The notes: generated from the sequence alone by a model not told the origin. A DNA stretch of 64,000 nt from Bryopsis sp. KO-2023 (GCA_030272585.1 BSYQ01000003.1:62001-126000), one strand, 5' to 3'. Shown: positions 10,502 through 20,831, counted from the stretch's first letter. Numbers and translations: made by a program.

Positions 10502-10931
10502 TGTTAGTATTTTCTAGTACTTTAGCGCTGTACGAGGTAGTCTGGGATAGAGTCTAGGGTGGCTGACGCATGTGGGTTCACGAGTAAGACAGATTAGACC
10601 CAGAGTTTGGGGCATGCGTCAGCGTACTACACTTAGGGGTACTTAAGAGGCCCACTCGTTGTTTTGACACTTATTTTACTTGTAAGAACTCGGGATTCGT
10701 GGGATTGGTGTGTTCCCGCTTGTGTGTGTGTTTGTGTGTGTGTGTGTCTAAGTGTTTGCCTGACGCAATCACTTATCCAACCAAGTGCTCTCGTAGCGTT
10801 CACAACCGCGCTAGCTAGAGAGTTGTCTAAACCAACAAACCCCACAAGTATACTTGCGTTAGCCAGCAAGTTATCACGAATCCAATCAACACAGCCAACC
10901 ACTATTGCGCCACCCACAAGCTTCACTATCA
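10502..10931 (+). repeat. 3' LTR of element E0 (430 bp)
   Basis: TGTTAGTATT...CACTATCA, preceded by a purine tract (GCGGGGGGGGCG) that serves as polypurine tract. It contains a (GT)n run and matches the E1 LTRs closely over its length. The right flank is satellite DNA. Confidence 0.9.
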
Positions 10932-12007
10932 CGTTCTGTTTTTTGTAAACCACTCGTGGAGCCATAACTCCTCAACCACGGCTCGGATGGACTCGGGAGA
11001 GGTACCCACGGATAGGTCTCGACGAGAGCCGCGCTTTGGGCTTTGAAAATCAAGATTTGGTGGAGAAGCCGAGGAGCGACCTCCATGCTCCGAAAACTTG
11101 CACCCACGCGTGCCTTCTCTCAAGAACCGGTTGGGAGAGGGCATGTGAGGGAAGGCCTTCGAGTGTGGAGCATGATGGTTTTGGTTTGTGGCCGATCAGG
11201 TCACTCATGAGGCAAAAAAAAAATTTTGGAGGTTCAAATGTTGCGGGGTCGTGGCGATGTGGTCAGGTAGCGCGAACGCGTGCGTCCCGTTTTTGGTAAA
11301 CCACTCTCGGAGCCATAACTCCTTAACCACGGCTCGGATGGACTCAGGAGAGGTACCCACAGATAGGTCTCGACAAGAGCTCCGCTTTGGGCTTTGAAAA
11401 TCAAGATTTGGTGGAGTAGCCGAGGAGCGACCTCCATGCTCCGAAAACTTGCACCCACGCGTGCCTTCTCTCAAGCACCGGTTGGGAGAGGGCATGTGAG
11501 GGAAGGCCTTCGAAGGGAACAACGATGGTTTTGGTTTGAGGCCGATCAGGTCACTCATGAGGCAAAAAAAAAAATTTGGAGGTTCAAATGTTGCGGGGTC
11601 GTGGCGATGTGGTCAGGTAGCGCGAACGCGTGCGTCCCGTTTTTTGTAAACCACTCGTGGAGCCATAACTCCTCAACCACGGCTCGGATGGACTCGGGAG
11701 AGGTACCCACGGATAGGGCTTGACGAGAGCCGCGCTTTGGGCTTTGAAAATCAAGATTTGGTGGAGAAGCCGAGGAGCGACCTCCATGCTCCGAAAACTT
11801 GCACCCACGCGTGCCTTCTCTCAAGAACCGGTTGGGAGAGGGCATGTGAGGGAAGGCCTTCGAGTGTGGAGCATGATGGTTTTGGTTTGTGGCCGATCAG
11901 GTCACTCATGAGGCAAAAAAAAAATTTTGGAGGTTCAAATGTTGCGGGGTCGTGGCGATGTGGTCAGGTAGCGCGAACGCGTGGGTCCCGTTTTTGGTAA
12001 ACCACTC
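10932..12007. repeat. Satellite-like tandem repeat, ~351-bp unit, three copies
   Basis: The unit start GTAAACCACTC recurs at 10945, 11296, 11646 and 11997, giving periods of 351, 350 and 351 bp. The units are highly similar, with landmarks GGAGCCATAACTCC, CCACGGCTCGGATGGACTC and a poly-A run before TTTGGAGG. Both edges are cut by retroelements (E0 LTR on the left, C LTR on the right), so the array was probably longer. Frames through it are unequal between units and look non-coding. I do not recognise the family. Confidence 0.85.
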
Positions 12008-12195
12008 TGTTAGGCCCTGTTTAGCTAGGCTTTCACTGGGAGGTTGTGTGCACACTTGAGTTTGAGAAACGAGTGAACAGGGGTGAAACTCGACACTCAG
12101 AGATAATTAATTTTTACAAGTTCTCTCTGAACTTAACACCCTAGAACCCGAATACCCGTACCACGACTGTACTACAATTCGAAACGTTCGTATCA
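12008..12195 (-). repeat. 3' LTR of element C (188 bp) and polypurine tract
   Basis: In element sense it runs TGATACGAAC...GGCCTAACA. A run of 15 G (plus-strand C at 12202-12216) lies just outside, the expected place of the polypurine tract. It shares GGGTTCTAGGG, AAGTTCAGAGAGAAC and TTGTAAAAATTAAT with the A/F-family LTR. Confidence 0.85.
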
Positions 12196-12357
12196 ACTAC
12201 TCCCCCCCCCCCCCCCAAAGGGTGTCCTCACCCTTGTGCGGCAACACACGAAAAAGAAAATCCCAAAAGTCAATCAACAGAAAAAGTCCAACTAACACTC
12301 AGCCCACTACCAACGCCCGAAACCACTGTCTCTCGCTTGGGCAGTCTCTAGTCGGCT

Positions 12358-14106
12358 TCAGCAGTCGGCGTGGCTGGGTCCAACAGTACCGCCGCCACCA
12401 GCAACATCAGAGTCAATGTCTGAGTCAATATCCTGCTCTGGATCCCACATCTCATGAAGGATTGTCGTCATCGTCGACCGGAGAGCCTTCGTGCTCGAGC
12501 CGGAAGGAAATCCACATTTGCGGATATTACAAATTTGGCATGGAACAACCAAAGTGTCGATGGCGTCGGCTGGTGGTGGTGGTGCAAGGGGAAGGAAGTC
12601 CGGCATTCGCTTGCCGAGATGCAGTTCCGTCACAGTCATGTTTAGCGGAACCACAGACTTGTCGTCCTTCCATCGCTGGATCATTCTTTCCGTCACCTGG
12701 TGTCTGGTCCAATGTTTGGGGCACACAAAGTGGGACTGACAATCTGCAGGAATTCCTACATGCAGTTGTCGTCCTGCACAATGATAACAAGTGCGGCCCA
12801 ACAACCGAGGATCACCATTTGCCTTGTGACGTTTGAGCAGCGTTTCTTCCAACTCCTTCGCAATCTTTGATGGACGCATTCTCTTGCGGGTCGGTGTTGT
12901 CGTCTTGATTGGCTTGGGCTTGGGCTTGATCTTGTCCGTCTTAGCTTTGTCGGCTGCTGCTTTGTCGGCTGCTGCTTTGTCGGCTTTCAACTTGTCGGCT
13001 GCAGCTTTGTCGGACTTAGCTTTGTCGGACTTCAATTTGTCGGCCAAAAGAATGTCGGCCGCTGCCTTGGCTGCCTCCGCAGCTTCCTTTTCTTTTCGGT
13101 GTTGTTCATCTTCCGAGGAATCACTGTCATCGCTGCTGTCGTCCTCGTTTGTCGGCTGCGATGGTGGTCGGCCCATCATCTTCGCAATCTTGGTGGCCTC
13201 CCTCATGAGTCTTCCATCCCAGTCTCGGACATGCTTCAATTCATTTGCGGGCGGCAAGCTTGTATGCGTCAGGGTAATTTCCTTTATCTTGTGGATGTCA
13301 ACCACATCTTGAAATTTCCCCTTATGCAATAGCGACATTTGATCGGACAGAGTGTGGAGCTTCCCTTGGACGACTCCAGTTGCCATGGCCGCCAAATCTT
13401 GTGGGAACTTTTCCAAGATGTGACGAAGCCTGGCCGCCTCTGCTCTGGATGCTAGCAACTCCGTCATCATGATCTTGGTCTCGAGCCCGACTCGCTCACC
13501 ATGTTTGTCCGCCGCTTTTTCAGCTTTCAGGGCCGCCACCTCTTTCTCCAACTGCTTCAGCGCTTGGAAGCGTTTTGTCTGAGCTTCCCGCAATTCCTTG
13601 TTTTCTTTGATATAGAAGGACTGATCCTTCAGCGCAGTTTGGAGGTTGCTTTTTACGGATCCCAACTCCGAAGTGATGCAGATTTTCTCTTGTCGGACAG
13701 CCTGGTTTTCCTCTTCCAGCGTTTTGATTGTTGTCCGGGCTTCCTTCAACTCAGAAGCTAATCCCCGTGCACTCACTTTGGCATCACTGACTGCTTGTTG
13801 GAATGTCCGAAATTTCTGGTGGTAGTCGGCCTCCTCTTTAGCCCGCTCTTCCGCATGTTTTTGAGCCGCTTCCCTCATCAGTGCTTCTTGTTCGGCAAGT
13901 TTGTCGGCCAGTTCATCTCGATGGCCTACTCCTTCTTGAGCGAGTTTGTTTACTTCCGTCAATTGCTGGAGCAATGCTGTGTTTGCCGTCAAAGCCTTGT
14001 TGCTTACTTCCACAGCTTCCGCTAATTCCTTTCCGTATTTGTCTCGTTCCATCCGCAAACGCGTGATTTGTTCATCTTTGCTTTCACGGTTGCCTTTGGA
14101 AGACAT
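12358..14106 (-). CDS. Element C third ORF: coiled coil plus Cys/His zinc-type domain
   Basis: About 582 residues from the ATG at 14106 (MSSKGNRES); the frame is open further upstream, but that part overlaps the TATA-like box. Residues ~10-300 are a long charged coiled coil. A DSSDDSDSSEDE acidic stretch follows, then repeated KSDKAAADKLKADKAA units and a basic KPKPKPIKTTTPTRKRMR patch that could be a nuclear localisation signal. The C terminus has CYHC, CQSHFVCPKHW and CQIC, the C-x2-C/C-x2-H/C-x2-H/C-x2-C pattern shared with F and E/D. It lies after pol in the env position, but no membrane segment is visible. Function unknown. Confidence 0.8.
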   Translation of the reverse strand: MSSKGNRESKDEQITRLRMERDKYGKELAEAVEVSNKALTANTALLQQLTEVNKLAQEGVGHRDELADKLAEQEALMREAAQKHAEERAKEEADYHQKFRTFQQAVSDAKVSARGLASELKEARTTIKTLEEENQAVRQEKICITSELGSVKSNLQTALKDQSFYIKENKELREAQTKRFQALKQLEKEVAALKAEKAADKHGERVGLETKIMMTELLASRAEAARLRHILEKFPQDLAAMATGVVQGKLHTLSDQMSLLHKGKFQDVVDIHKIKEITLTHTSLPPANELKHVRDWDGRLMREATKIAKMMGRPPSQPTNEDDSSDDSDSSEDEQHRKEKEAAEAAKAAADILLADKLKSDKAKSDKAAADKLKADKAAADKAAADKAKTDKIKPKPKPIKTTTPTRKRMRPSKIAKELEETLLKRHKANGDPRLLGRTCYHCAGRQLHVGIPADCQSHFVCPKHWTRHQVTERMIQRWKDDKSVVPLNMTVTELHLGKRMPDFLPLAPPPPADAIDTLVVPCQICNIRKCGFPSGSSTKALRSTMTTILHEMWDPEQDIDSDIDSDVAGGGGTVGPSHADC

Positions 14107-14224
14107 AGCTGCTGGACGGTCTCTCCGCAAACACACACACGCACACTTCGCTCTTTGCTGAACTCGGCTCCGGTTACTGGGTTGCTCGAAAGTGAAAAAT
14201 GGTGCGGAGGGTTGAAGAAGTGGG

Positions 14225-14232
14225 TATATATA
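14225..14232 (-). promoter_or_regulatory. TATA-like box upstream of third ORF (element C)
   Basis: TATATATA (palindromic; used on the minus strand), about 120-126 nt upstream of the ATG at 14106, in the 14107-14435 spacer. Spacer sequence around it (for example CTCTATTGAGCGTCG and TTCTAGCCCGCTTT) is recognisably conserved with the A/F family, although it is non-coding. Confidence 0.5.
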
Positions 14233-14435
14233 CAAGTGGTAGAGTCACCCACTTGTCACCGATGGCTGACCTCCTCTATTGAGCGTCGCCTCAGTCAGAT
14301 TCTAGCCCGCTTTGTAATTACCCTCAACCCTTTGACTGTGTACTGATTAGCTTGCTCCTCCAGATGTATTTGAGTGTGGGTGAACTGATACCATCCTCTC
14401 ACCATCGTTCCCATCCCCACATCAATCTGTGTCAT

Positions 14436-15758
14436 CTAGAGAGCTAACCCCCGCCGCCTTGTCCGTCTCTTTGCCCGTTCTGACCGGACTTCTTCTTTAG
14501 TCGGCAAGCGCGTGCGGTTCTTCAAGTACTCAGCCAAAAGGTCGCTGGCATTGGCCAGGTGGGCCTCTGGCTCCCAGGTGGCTTCCATCAAATCAAAGCC
14601 CTTCCACAAAACCAAGTACTCCTTACGGTTAGAAGCTCCTCGATCCCGCAGAATACGCTCCACCTCGTATTCGATGGTGCCATCCACCAATTCCCCTTCG
14701 GGAAGTTCCACCTCCCGCTTATCATTGTCCGACAAGCGGTTGTATGCCTTCAACTTGGAAACATGGAAGGTGGCATGACTAGTCCAATGGGGTGGAAGTT
14801 TGAGACGGTAGGCCACTGTGGATATGACCTTGTCCACAACGAATGGTCCGACAAAACGCCGACGAAGTTTAGGTGGGATCTTTTGTAGGGAGTGCAAGGG
14901 TATGAAGGCACTCTTCACTAATACTTCATCCCCCTTGTTAAACGTCACTTCTCGTCGCTTTTTGTTGGCCTGGACACACATCCGCTCTTGTGCGGTTGCA
15001 TACTGCTGTTTTGCTTGCTGCAGTTGTTCGTCCATTCTCTTGACCATCTCGGTTGCCATTTCGGACTCCTCTTTTGCCGTCAACTTCCTGTGCACTGTAA
15101 TTTGACCCATATGCTGCCCATACAACAAATGTGCCGGGGCATAGCCTGTGGACACATTGCGGGAGTTGTTGGCAGCGAATTCTGCTGTCGCCAAAAACTC
15201 TACCCAACGGTCTGGGTACCGTTCCACAAAAGGCCGCAAGAAATCCTCCAACACCCGAATCGTGACTTCAGACTGCCCATCCGTCTGTGGATGATAGGCG
15301 GTACTCATTCGGAGTTGGGTTCCCAACAGTGAAAACATCGACCTCCAGAAGGAACTTGTGAATCTGGGGTCACGATCAGATATGATCACTTTGGGAAGGC
15401 CATAGTGTTTGTAGATTTTGTCCACAAACAACTTCGCATACTCTGGGGCGGTTATTTCCTTGGTGCACGGTGCAAAGCGAACGTACTTGGTTAACCGATC
15501 AACAAATACCGCAATGGCGGTAAACCCATGTGACTTTGGTAAATCAGTCACAAGGTCAGTGGTAATCTGTTCCCACTTTGTTGTCGGAATTGGGAGTGGC
15601 TGCAAAAGTCCTTTTTGCTTTGTCGTATCAGCTTTCGTCCGCTGACAGACAGGACATGTCCGCACGTATGCTTGAACATCCTTGCCAACTCCTTTCCACC
15701 AATAGTATCGCTTCAACACATCCAATGTGCGGGCCGCGCCTGCATGGCCGGCACTCGG
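14436..15758 (-). pseudogene. pol: Element C pol, 3' part: integrase and chromodomain
   Basis: From the element-H junction it reads the end of the integrase HHCC finger (SAGHAGAARTLDVLKRYYWW, CPVCQRTKA), the DDE core (TDLVTDLP, SDRDPRF, TDGQSEVTIR), the GPY/F-type module (RRRFVGPFVVDK) and the chromodomain (YEVERILRDRGA, LVLWKGFDLMEATWEPEAHL). The tail is basic. Closely similar to A/F pol. Upstream domains were separated by the H insertion. Confidence 0.9.
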
Positions 15759-15861
15759 TGATAGTAGCACTCGGGTTTAGGGTGATGTTGTAGTACAATT
15801 GGGAGTACGACAGGGTTTATAGGGCAGGGGGCCCTCCTGTAAAAATTAATCTTCCCAGTGA

Positions 15862-15894
<33 letters not shown>

Positions 15895-15926
15895 CTTGTG
15901 TCTCGGGGTCCTAGACCCCCTTATCA
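15759..15926 (+). repeat. 5' LTR of element H (168 bp)
   Basis: TGATAGTAGC...CCCTTATCA with TG...CA ends. It contains a TTTATAG box, the motif TGTAAAAATTAAT shared with C and F LTRs, and a (CT)n(GT)n microsatellite near 15863-15897. Primer-binding site TTGGTTTCGGAGCT follows at 15928-15941. Confidence 0.85.
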
Positions 15927-16584
15927 TTTGGTTTCGGAGCTGGACGAGGCCAGGCGCACTCCACAGGCGAACTCGCGCAACCCCCCTAAAGATCTGACCC
16001 TAGGGATTATTAAATCCCCCAGATCTGGAACTCGTTCGTTCCAAGGGGCGTGAGAGGGCGAAGATACCTTTCGAGAGTGAGCGATACTCTCGCGTTGTCG
16101 CTTACAACGTTCAGGCGAAGTCGCGAAACAATCGGAGTCCACTAGTGAACTGACTCTCAGATCTATAGATCTGTAGAAGTCGAGAGAAAAACGTCGGAAA
16201 AGCGCAGGAACAACAGTCGTTCGGGCAGGCGACCGCGTGAGCAGACGTTCGAACACGAACGTGCGACTTTATCCCGGAAAGTTCGGAAACGAGAGCGAGA
16301 CGACTCTGGTTCTGACGACCTGACAGAAACCAGACCGTCCACCGCCCCATCCGATTACTAACAGTCACTCTTTTCCGGAGAAAAGTACCGCACCGTCTGA
16401 TTCCAGGCGGAATTACTAAATATCGCTGGAAAATCTCACGACGGATAGTAGCTTACACCCAAACACTGTCTGACACCAGAAAGATTCCATCTTTTTCCGC
16501 GGAAAAGTCGGAAACAGTTCTACGGAAAAACCGAGAACTTTCCTGTTCGCTATCACCATTCCCGGCGGCTTTCACTCTAATAAC

Positions 16585-19422
16585 ATGTCCGGCCAGACGC
16601 CGCCACAACTACCACCTATTCCACCTCCTGAGGAGGAAGTGGTGGAGGATAACCAACTTATTCCCGTGGTCTATCCAGATGTGGTGCACCCACCAGCGCA
16701 GCAAATACATGATTTGCAGTGGGACAGACATGTACCCGACCAGGTTGAGGAACCGGACGCAGACTTAGACGACGAACAAGAGTCGGAAGAGTCCGGGGAC
16801 GAGGAGTATGATGAGGATATGGAGGACGTCCCGACAATAGAGGTCACCAACATCCTTCACCATGAACACCAGCACATAAACGTCCACCAGCAAGAGGTGC
16901 ACGTTCATGGTGTGGACGAGGGACAACTTAGGGACACAGCTGAGCATGTGTATGCTGCTGTTTCCTCGAATGTGCAAGAGGTCGCACAAAACCTGGAAGG
17001 ACAAGTTCACGAGCAGGTTCAGCGTGCAGAGTCGACCTTAAAAGGCGACCTGAAAGAGGAATATGAGCAGTTCGTGCTCTATGTCAGGAAAGAGGCCCAG
17101 AAGCTGGTCAAACACAATACTGAGTCGATAGAAAGACAACAGAAATTGTTAGACCACCAGCACAAATTGCTGGAACAGAATATAAGGTCCACAGAGCGGA
17201 TCGACAGAAATCTGTTGGGTAAATTCGATAACGAGGCTATTCTGCAAGAGCGACTCGATCGGATGCAGGAATCAGCCCGTACCCAAGCTGAAGCTGTTGA
17301 TCAAAACAATGCGCTCAGGGAGAAACAAATTATGTCTCTGCAAGCCTCTCTGACAAAGGTTGCTGAAGGTATGCGCCTACAGCAGACAACGCTGGATAAC
17401 CTAGCTCGGGCTACTGATGAGTCTCGGTGCGAGCAAGTCGACCACCAAGGCCAGCTAGACACACTCTCAGGCTTGGTAAGCCAGAGCTTAAAAGTGTTGC
17501 GGGACTTACACCAAGCCGAAGAACAACGTAAACAAAGAAGAGCGGAACGAGGCAGTGTGAGTTCTGATGACACTGCAGGAGGACACAGGTCGATGCAACT
17601 GATGGAGAAATTTCTATCAGACGCGACAGAGAAACAGCAGACTTTGGAAAGTAATCTATCCAAGTATGTTGATTCTAAGTTCAAAGAAACACTGAGTGCG
17701 TGGAAAAAACGGGAGAAAGTTCGAGTCCCGGCTCAGGACCCAGTTGTAGTGGGTATGATGGGAGCAGGAACTGGCACGGTCACTTTGCCGGCCACGACAG
17801 CTGCAGCCACAAGCGTTCCTTTTGTGTCATCCACTCCTCTTACCAGTATCCCATTTCCGGTACCACCTGTTCCGGATCTGAGTACTTTTACTGGTCTAAC
17901 TACGTTAGGAGGATTGGGTGGTCGCAGCCCATCGACAACTGCCGCAGACTCCGTGGGTGGAGGTTCTCCATCTTCCTGGGGTTTATTTACATCCCCAAGA
18001 ACACGGACGGCATGGAGTCTTGCGCCGCCACAAACTATGGCAATGGGCGCACCATTCGGCCAAGCGGGTCAACTTGGCACAGCCAGACCCATACTTAGTG
18101 CCCCTGTAACGAGTGTGTTACCACCAACGACATCCATGTTAACACAACCATTGACGACAGTTCCGCTGTCTGTCTTCTATCCAATCCCGGCTCTTAACAC
18201 CCAACCTGGTATCCAACCAGGAAACCAACCAGGCACCCAACCAAGTTTGGGACAATCCGTAAACCAATACGGAGCACCTTCCGCAAGTAACCCGTATTAC
18301 GGGTGGGGTTCTTATCCCTCAACTCCATCAAGCCAGCCACAGGGTGGAAATCGATCTGGTGGTGGTGGAGGGGGACCCGGAGGTGGGCCTGGGGGTGGAG
18401 GCGGAGGCGGAGGAGGACCACCTGGAAGTGGAGGGGGATCTTTCCTTTCCGGACCAGGTGGCGGTGGGGGTGGTGGATGGCCGTACCACCCAGGTGGAGG
18501 TGGAGGTGGCGGAGGTGGAGGTGGGGGTCCTCCCGACCCTAACCAAGGCTTTGCTGCTCCGCAAGATCGCCACGGACGGATTCCGTCATCCGTTCGTATT
18601 CCTTTCCCAAAGGCCTTCTCAGGAGATGGTCAGCGATGGATCAGAGATTGGCAACTAGAAATGACGGTCTATTGCCAGACTTTGGACATCGATGAGAGCG
18701 TATGGTTCAGGCTCTTCCGCAGTAACCTGACTGGAGCTGCTGCTCAGTGGCGAAACGTCCAGGACCTGCGTACAAGGGAAGGAAAAAGACATCCAATCAC
18801 AAATTGGATTGAGTTTGTTGAGGAACTGGTCCAAGCATTTGAACCCACCAGAATGTCTGATGTAGCCAGGCGCTCCTTACGGAACCTGAAACAGACTGGG
18901 TCAGTGCATCAGTACATTGTTGCTTTCCGAGAACAGGTACTGAGGATTCCCAACATGACAGATGAAGAACAGTACTTCTTCTTCGTGGACGGGTTAAAGT
19001 TCCATATCAAACAACAAACTGTGGCTCAAGTGCCGCACGGCATTGAGTTGGCGATCCAGACGGCGGCTCGTCTTGATGCTATTGCCTCATCCGGAGGAGG
19101 AAACTTTCGTGGCCGCGGACGGTGGCGCGGAGGTAAAGGCCGAGGCCAAAATAAAAAGCAAAACCAACCCCAGACTGATAAGGCAAACCAGATGGGTGGC
19201 CAACAGCAACCTCAGCCAGACCAGGCTCAAAACATTGGCCAAGGTCGAGGTCGAGGACGGGGTGGTGGCCGGGGTCGCGGACGAGGTGGTGGCAGGAATC
19301 AAGGACGTGGAGGTGGAGGCGCAAATCCTAAATGCTATATGTGTGGAAAAACTGGGCATATTCAAAGTAAATGTCCAGAGGGTGAAAAGTTCAAGAAATG
19401 GTTAAACGAAAAAGCCGGATGA
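16585..19422 (+). CDS. gag: Element H gag (945 aa)
   Basis: The structural protein of the virus-like particle. The N terminus is Pro-rich, then strongly acidic (~55-90). Residues ~110-380 are helical and coiled-coil-like, unusually long for gag. A Ser/Thr/Pro-rich linker and a glycine-rich stretch (~588-652) precede the retrotransposon gag capsid domain (~670-830: WIRDWQLEMTVY, GAAAQWRN, FVEELVQAFEP, GSVHQYIVAFREQVLRIP, YFFFVDGL). An RG/Q-rich tail ends in one CCHC zinc knuckle, CYMCGKTGHIQSKC (~916-929), for RNA packaging. The start is the first Met after the leader. Pol starts inside its last codons. Confidence 0.9.
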   Translation: MSGQTPPQLPPIPPPEEEVVEDNQLIPVVYPDVVHPPAQQIHDLQWDRHVPDQVEEPDADLDDEQESEESGDEEYDEDMEDVPTIEVTNILHHEHQHINVHQQEVHVHGVDEGQLRDTAEHVYAAVSSNVQEVAQNLEGQVHEQVQRAESTLKGDLKEEYEQFVLYVRKEAQKLVKHNTESIERQQKLLDHQHKLLEQNIRSTERIDRNLLGKFDNEAILQERLDRMQESARTQAEAVDQNNALREKQIMSLQASLTKVAEGMRLQQTTLDNLARATDESRCEQVDHQGQLDTLSGLVSQSLKVLRDLHQAEEQRKQRRAERGSVSSDDTAGGHRSMQLMEKFLSDATEKQQTLESNLSKYVDSKFKETLSAWKKREKVRVPAQDPVVVGMMGAGTGTVTLPATTAAATSVPFVSSTPLTSIPFPVPPVPDLSTFTGLTTLGGLGGRSPSTTAADSVGGGSPSSWGLFTSPRTRTAWSLAPPQTMAMGAPFGQAGQLGTARPILSAPVTSVLPPTTSMLTQPLTTVPLSVFYPIPALNTQPGIQPGNQPGTQPSLGQSVNQYGAPSASNPYYGWGSYPSTPSSQPQGGNRSGGGGGGPGGGPGGGGGGGGGPPGSGGGSFLSGPGGGGGGGWPYHPGGGGGGGGGGGGPPDPNQGFAAPQDRHGRIPSSVRIPFPKAFSGDGQRWIRDWQLEMTVYCQTLDIDESVWFRLFRSNLTGAAAQWRNVQDLRTREGKRHPITNWIEFVEELVQAFEPTRMSDVARRSLRNLKQTGSVHQYIVAFREQVLRIPNMTDEEQYFFFVDGLKFHIKQQTVAQVPHGIELAIQTAARLDAIASSGGGNFRGRGRWRGGKGRGQNKKQNQPQTDKANQMGGQQQPQPDQAQNIGQGRGRGRGGGRGRGRGGGRNQGRGGGGANPKCYMCGKTGHIQSKCPEGEKFKKWLNEKAG

Positions 19423-20831
19423 ACAGAGCCCAGACTCGTTCGGCGAAACGCAGAAGGGCACGCCGTCACAGATATAAGCAGCGCCAGAAACTTCTTAGAA
19501 AAGAAAGGTTAGCTCGAAATGCAGAAGTGAATAAAAGAGCACAAGGGGAAATAGAAAAGAATGCTACCCAAGGTGCAGAGGGATCGATTATGAGTGCTAA
19601 GTTGGAAACTCGATCCAGTAAGTGCAGCACGCTTACTAGGACAAGTTCAGAATCAAGTTCGGAACCTGTCGACTCTGTTCATGGAGACCTTGGTAGTCCT
19701 GAAGGAACTGAGAATTCGGTATCGTTCCCGCCTCAAGGAACGAAACGAAGTCCGGAAGGAAGGGAACCCGCAAGGGAATCAAATAAGCCTGCCACTCGCT
19801 CACCACCAACTGACGAGTCAGCAGCCCCTGTTCAGGGAACAGGTAGAGGACAAAAAGTGGAGGAAGGTCAGTATTCACCTTCTGAGCGTATGTTACCACT
19901 AGGAGGTCCTAACCATTTGAAATTTATGGGATATGAGATCCGAGCCAGATTAGGAGGAGTACCGATCTCCGCCTATGTTGATTGTGGTGCAACGGAGAAC
20001 TACATTACCAAGAAACTAGTCACGAGACTGAAACTCGAAACAACCGAGTGCAAAAAGGGAGTCACTTTGGCAGACGGAACCCTGTGTTCACTTGATCGGC
20101 GGTGTGAAGACTTGCAGCTCAGGATGGGTACTTATACCACAACCCTTTCCGCAGACGTCTTCCCAAACCTTTCATATGACATGATACTAGGGCTTCCTTG
20201 GTTGATGCAAACCAATCCAAAACTGGACTTTGCAACAGGCACGCTCAAAGTTCCAGTGGGTGCTGGATGGACAACTGTTCCTATGAAGGAACGACCATCA
20301 GACTACTTACAGCACCTAGCACCGGCTATTGATACAGTCTCAGCGAAGAAGCTATTCTCGCTCGTGAAGAACAGTCCAGAAATTGATCAAGCATACCTTG
20401 TGGTTGTGCGACCAACCACCTCGGACGATATGGCACACCTCATGCAGTATCCATATCCGGGAATTCCAGAAGAGCGTTTGAACGCTACTGGAACCACACC
20501 GGCTCATCTCCAGCCGGATGTGGAAAAGGTAATGCATTCGGGTCTCGACCCAAGGATCAAGGCTGTCCTCACAAGTTTCAAGGATGTGTTCCCGAAAGAC
20601 CTACCACCCGGTGTTCCTCCAGTCAGAAAAGGCCACGAATTTAAGGTGGACCTGGAGGACGAACAAATGACCCCAATCCACCGTCCCTTGTACAAACTTT
20701 CTCCAGCCGAGCTGGACGAAGTTAGGACACAGGTGGATTACCTCCTCGAGCAAAGGAAGATCCGACCCTCCGAGAGTCCCTGGGGCGCACCCATACTCTT
20801 TGTTCCCAAGAAAGACGGAGGGTTGAGAATG
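19398..20831 (+). CDS. pol: Element H pol, 5' part: basic leader, protease, start of RT
   Basis: Overlaps the end of gag by 25 nt in another frame, so expression by frameshift or reinitiation is likely (inference; element F has the same arrangement). The first ~40 residues are very Arg/Lys-rich. A pepsin-like retroviral protease follows, with AYVDCGATENYI as the catalytic motif and DMILGLPWL as the second signature. The linker PKDLPPGVPPVRKGHEF and the RT start (HRPLYKLSPAELDEV, ESPWGAPILFVPKKDGGLRM) come next. The rest of RT, RNase H and integrase are cut off by element D1. Confidence 0.88.

Larger units (their letters stand above)
5873..10931 (+). mobile_element. Element E0: 3' part of an E/D-family chromovirus
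   Basis: Plus-strand copy of the family best seen in E1 (40976-51087). It holds the 3' part of pol, the pol/third-ORF spacer, the third ORF (split by a MITE), the polypurine tract and the 3' LTR. Its 5' half was separated by the insertion of element G and lies beyond the left edge. It ends inside the satellite array. Broken by two insertions. Confidence 0.9.
12008..15758 (-). mobile_element. Element C: 3' part of a Ty3/Gypsy chromovirus
   Basis: Minus-strand element inserted in the satellite. It holds the 3' LTR, a 15-G polypurine tract, a complete third ORF, a spacer, and the 3' part of pol. Its pol is interrupted at 15759 by element H, and the remainder must lie beyond the window. The family is related to A/F in protein and in the pol/third-ORF spacer but has a different LTR. 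Broken by insertion. Confidence 0.88.
15759..20831 (+). mobile_element. Element H: 5' half of a Ty3/Gypsy chromovirus
   Basis: Plus-strand element with 5' LTR, primer-binding site, a ~660-nt leader (15927-16584, nothing recognisable), gag, and the start of pol. Pol is interrupted at 20832 by the 3' LTR of the minus-strand element D1. Gag and pol are related to element F, including the same 25-nt gag/pol overlap, but the LTR differs. Broken by insertion. Confidence 0.9.

Noticed and set aside
10189-10965. Short frames across the E-family LTR and GT tract (repeated in each copy)
   Set aside because: They recur only because the LTR recurs, have no domain, and span the polypurine tract and LTR boundary.
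11036-12000. Frames of 60-117 codons in the satellite, such as those with TCTHACLLSRTGW
   Set aside because: They repeat with the 351-bp unit, start and stop differently in each unit, and lack coding character.
18194-18573. Several overlapping open frames opposite the Gly-rich gag linkers (also near 43036-43457 and 52917-53338)
   Set aside because: They are shadows of GGN-repeat coding sequence, which gives stop-poor Pro/Thr/Ser frames on all strands.
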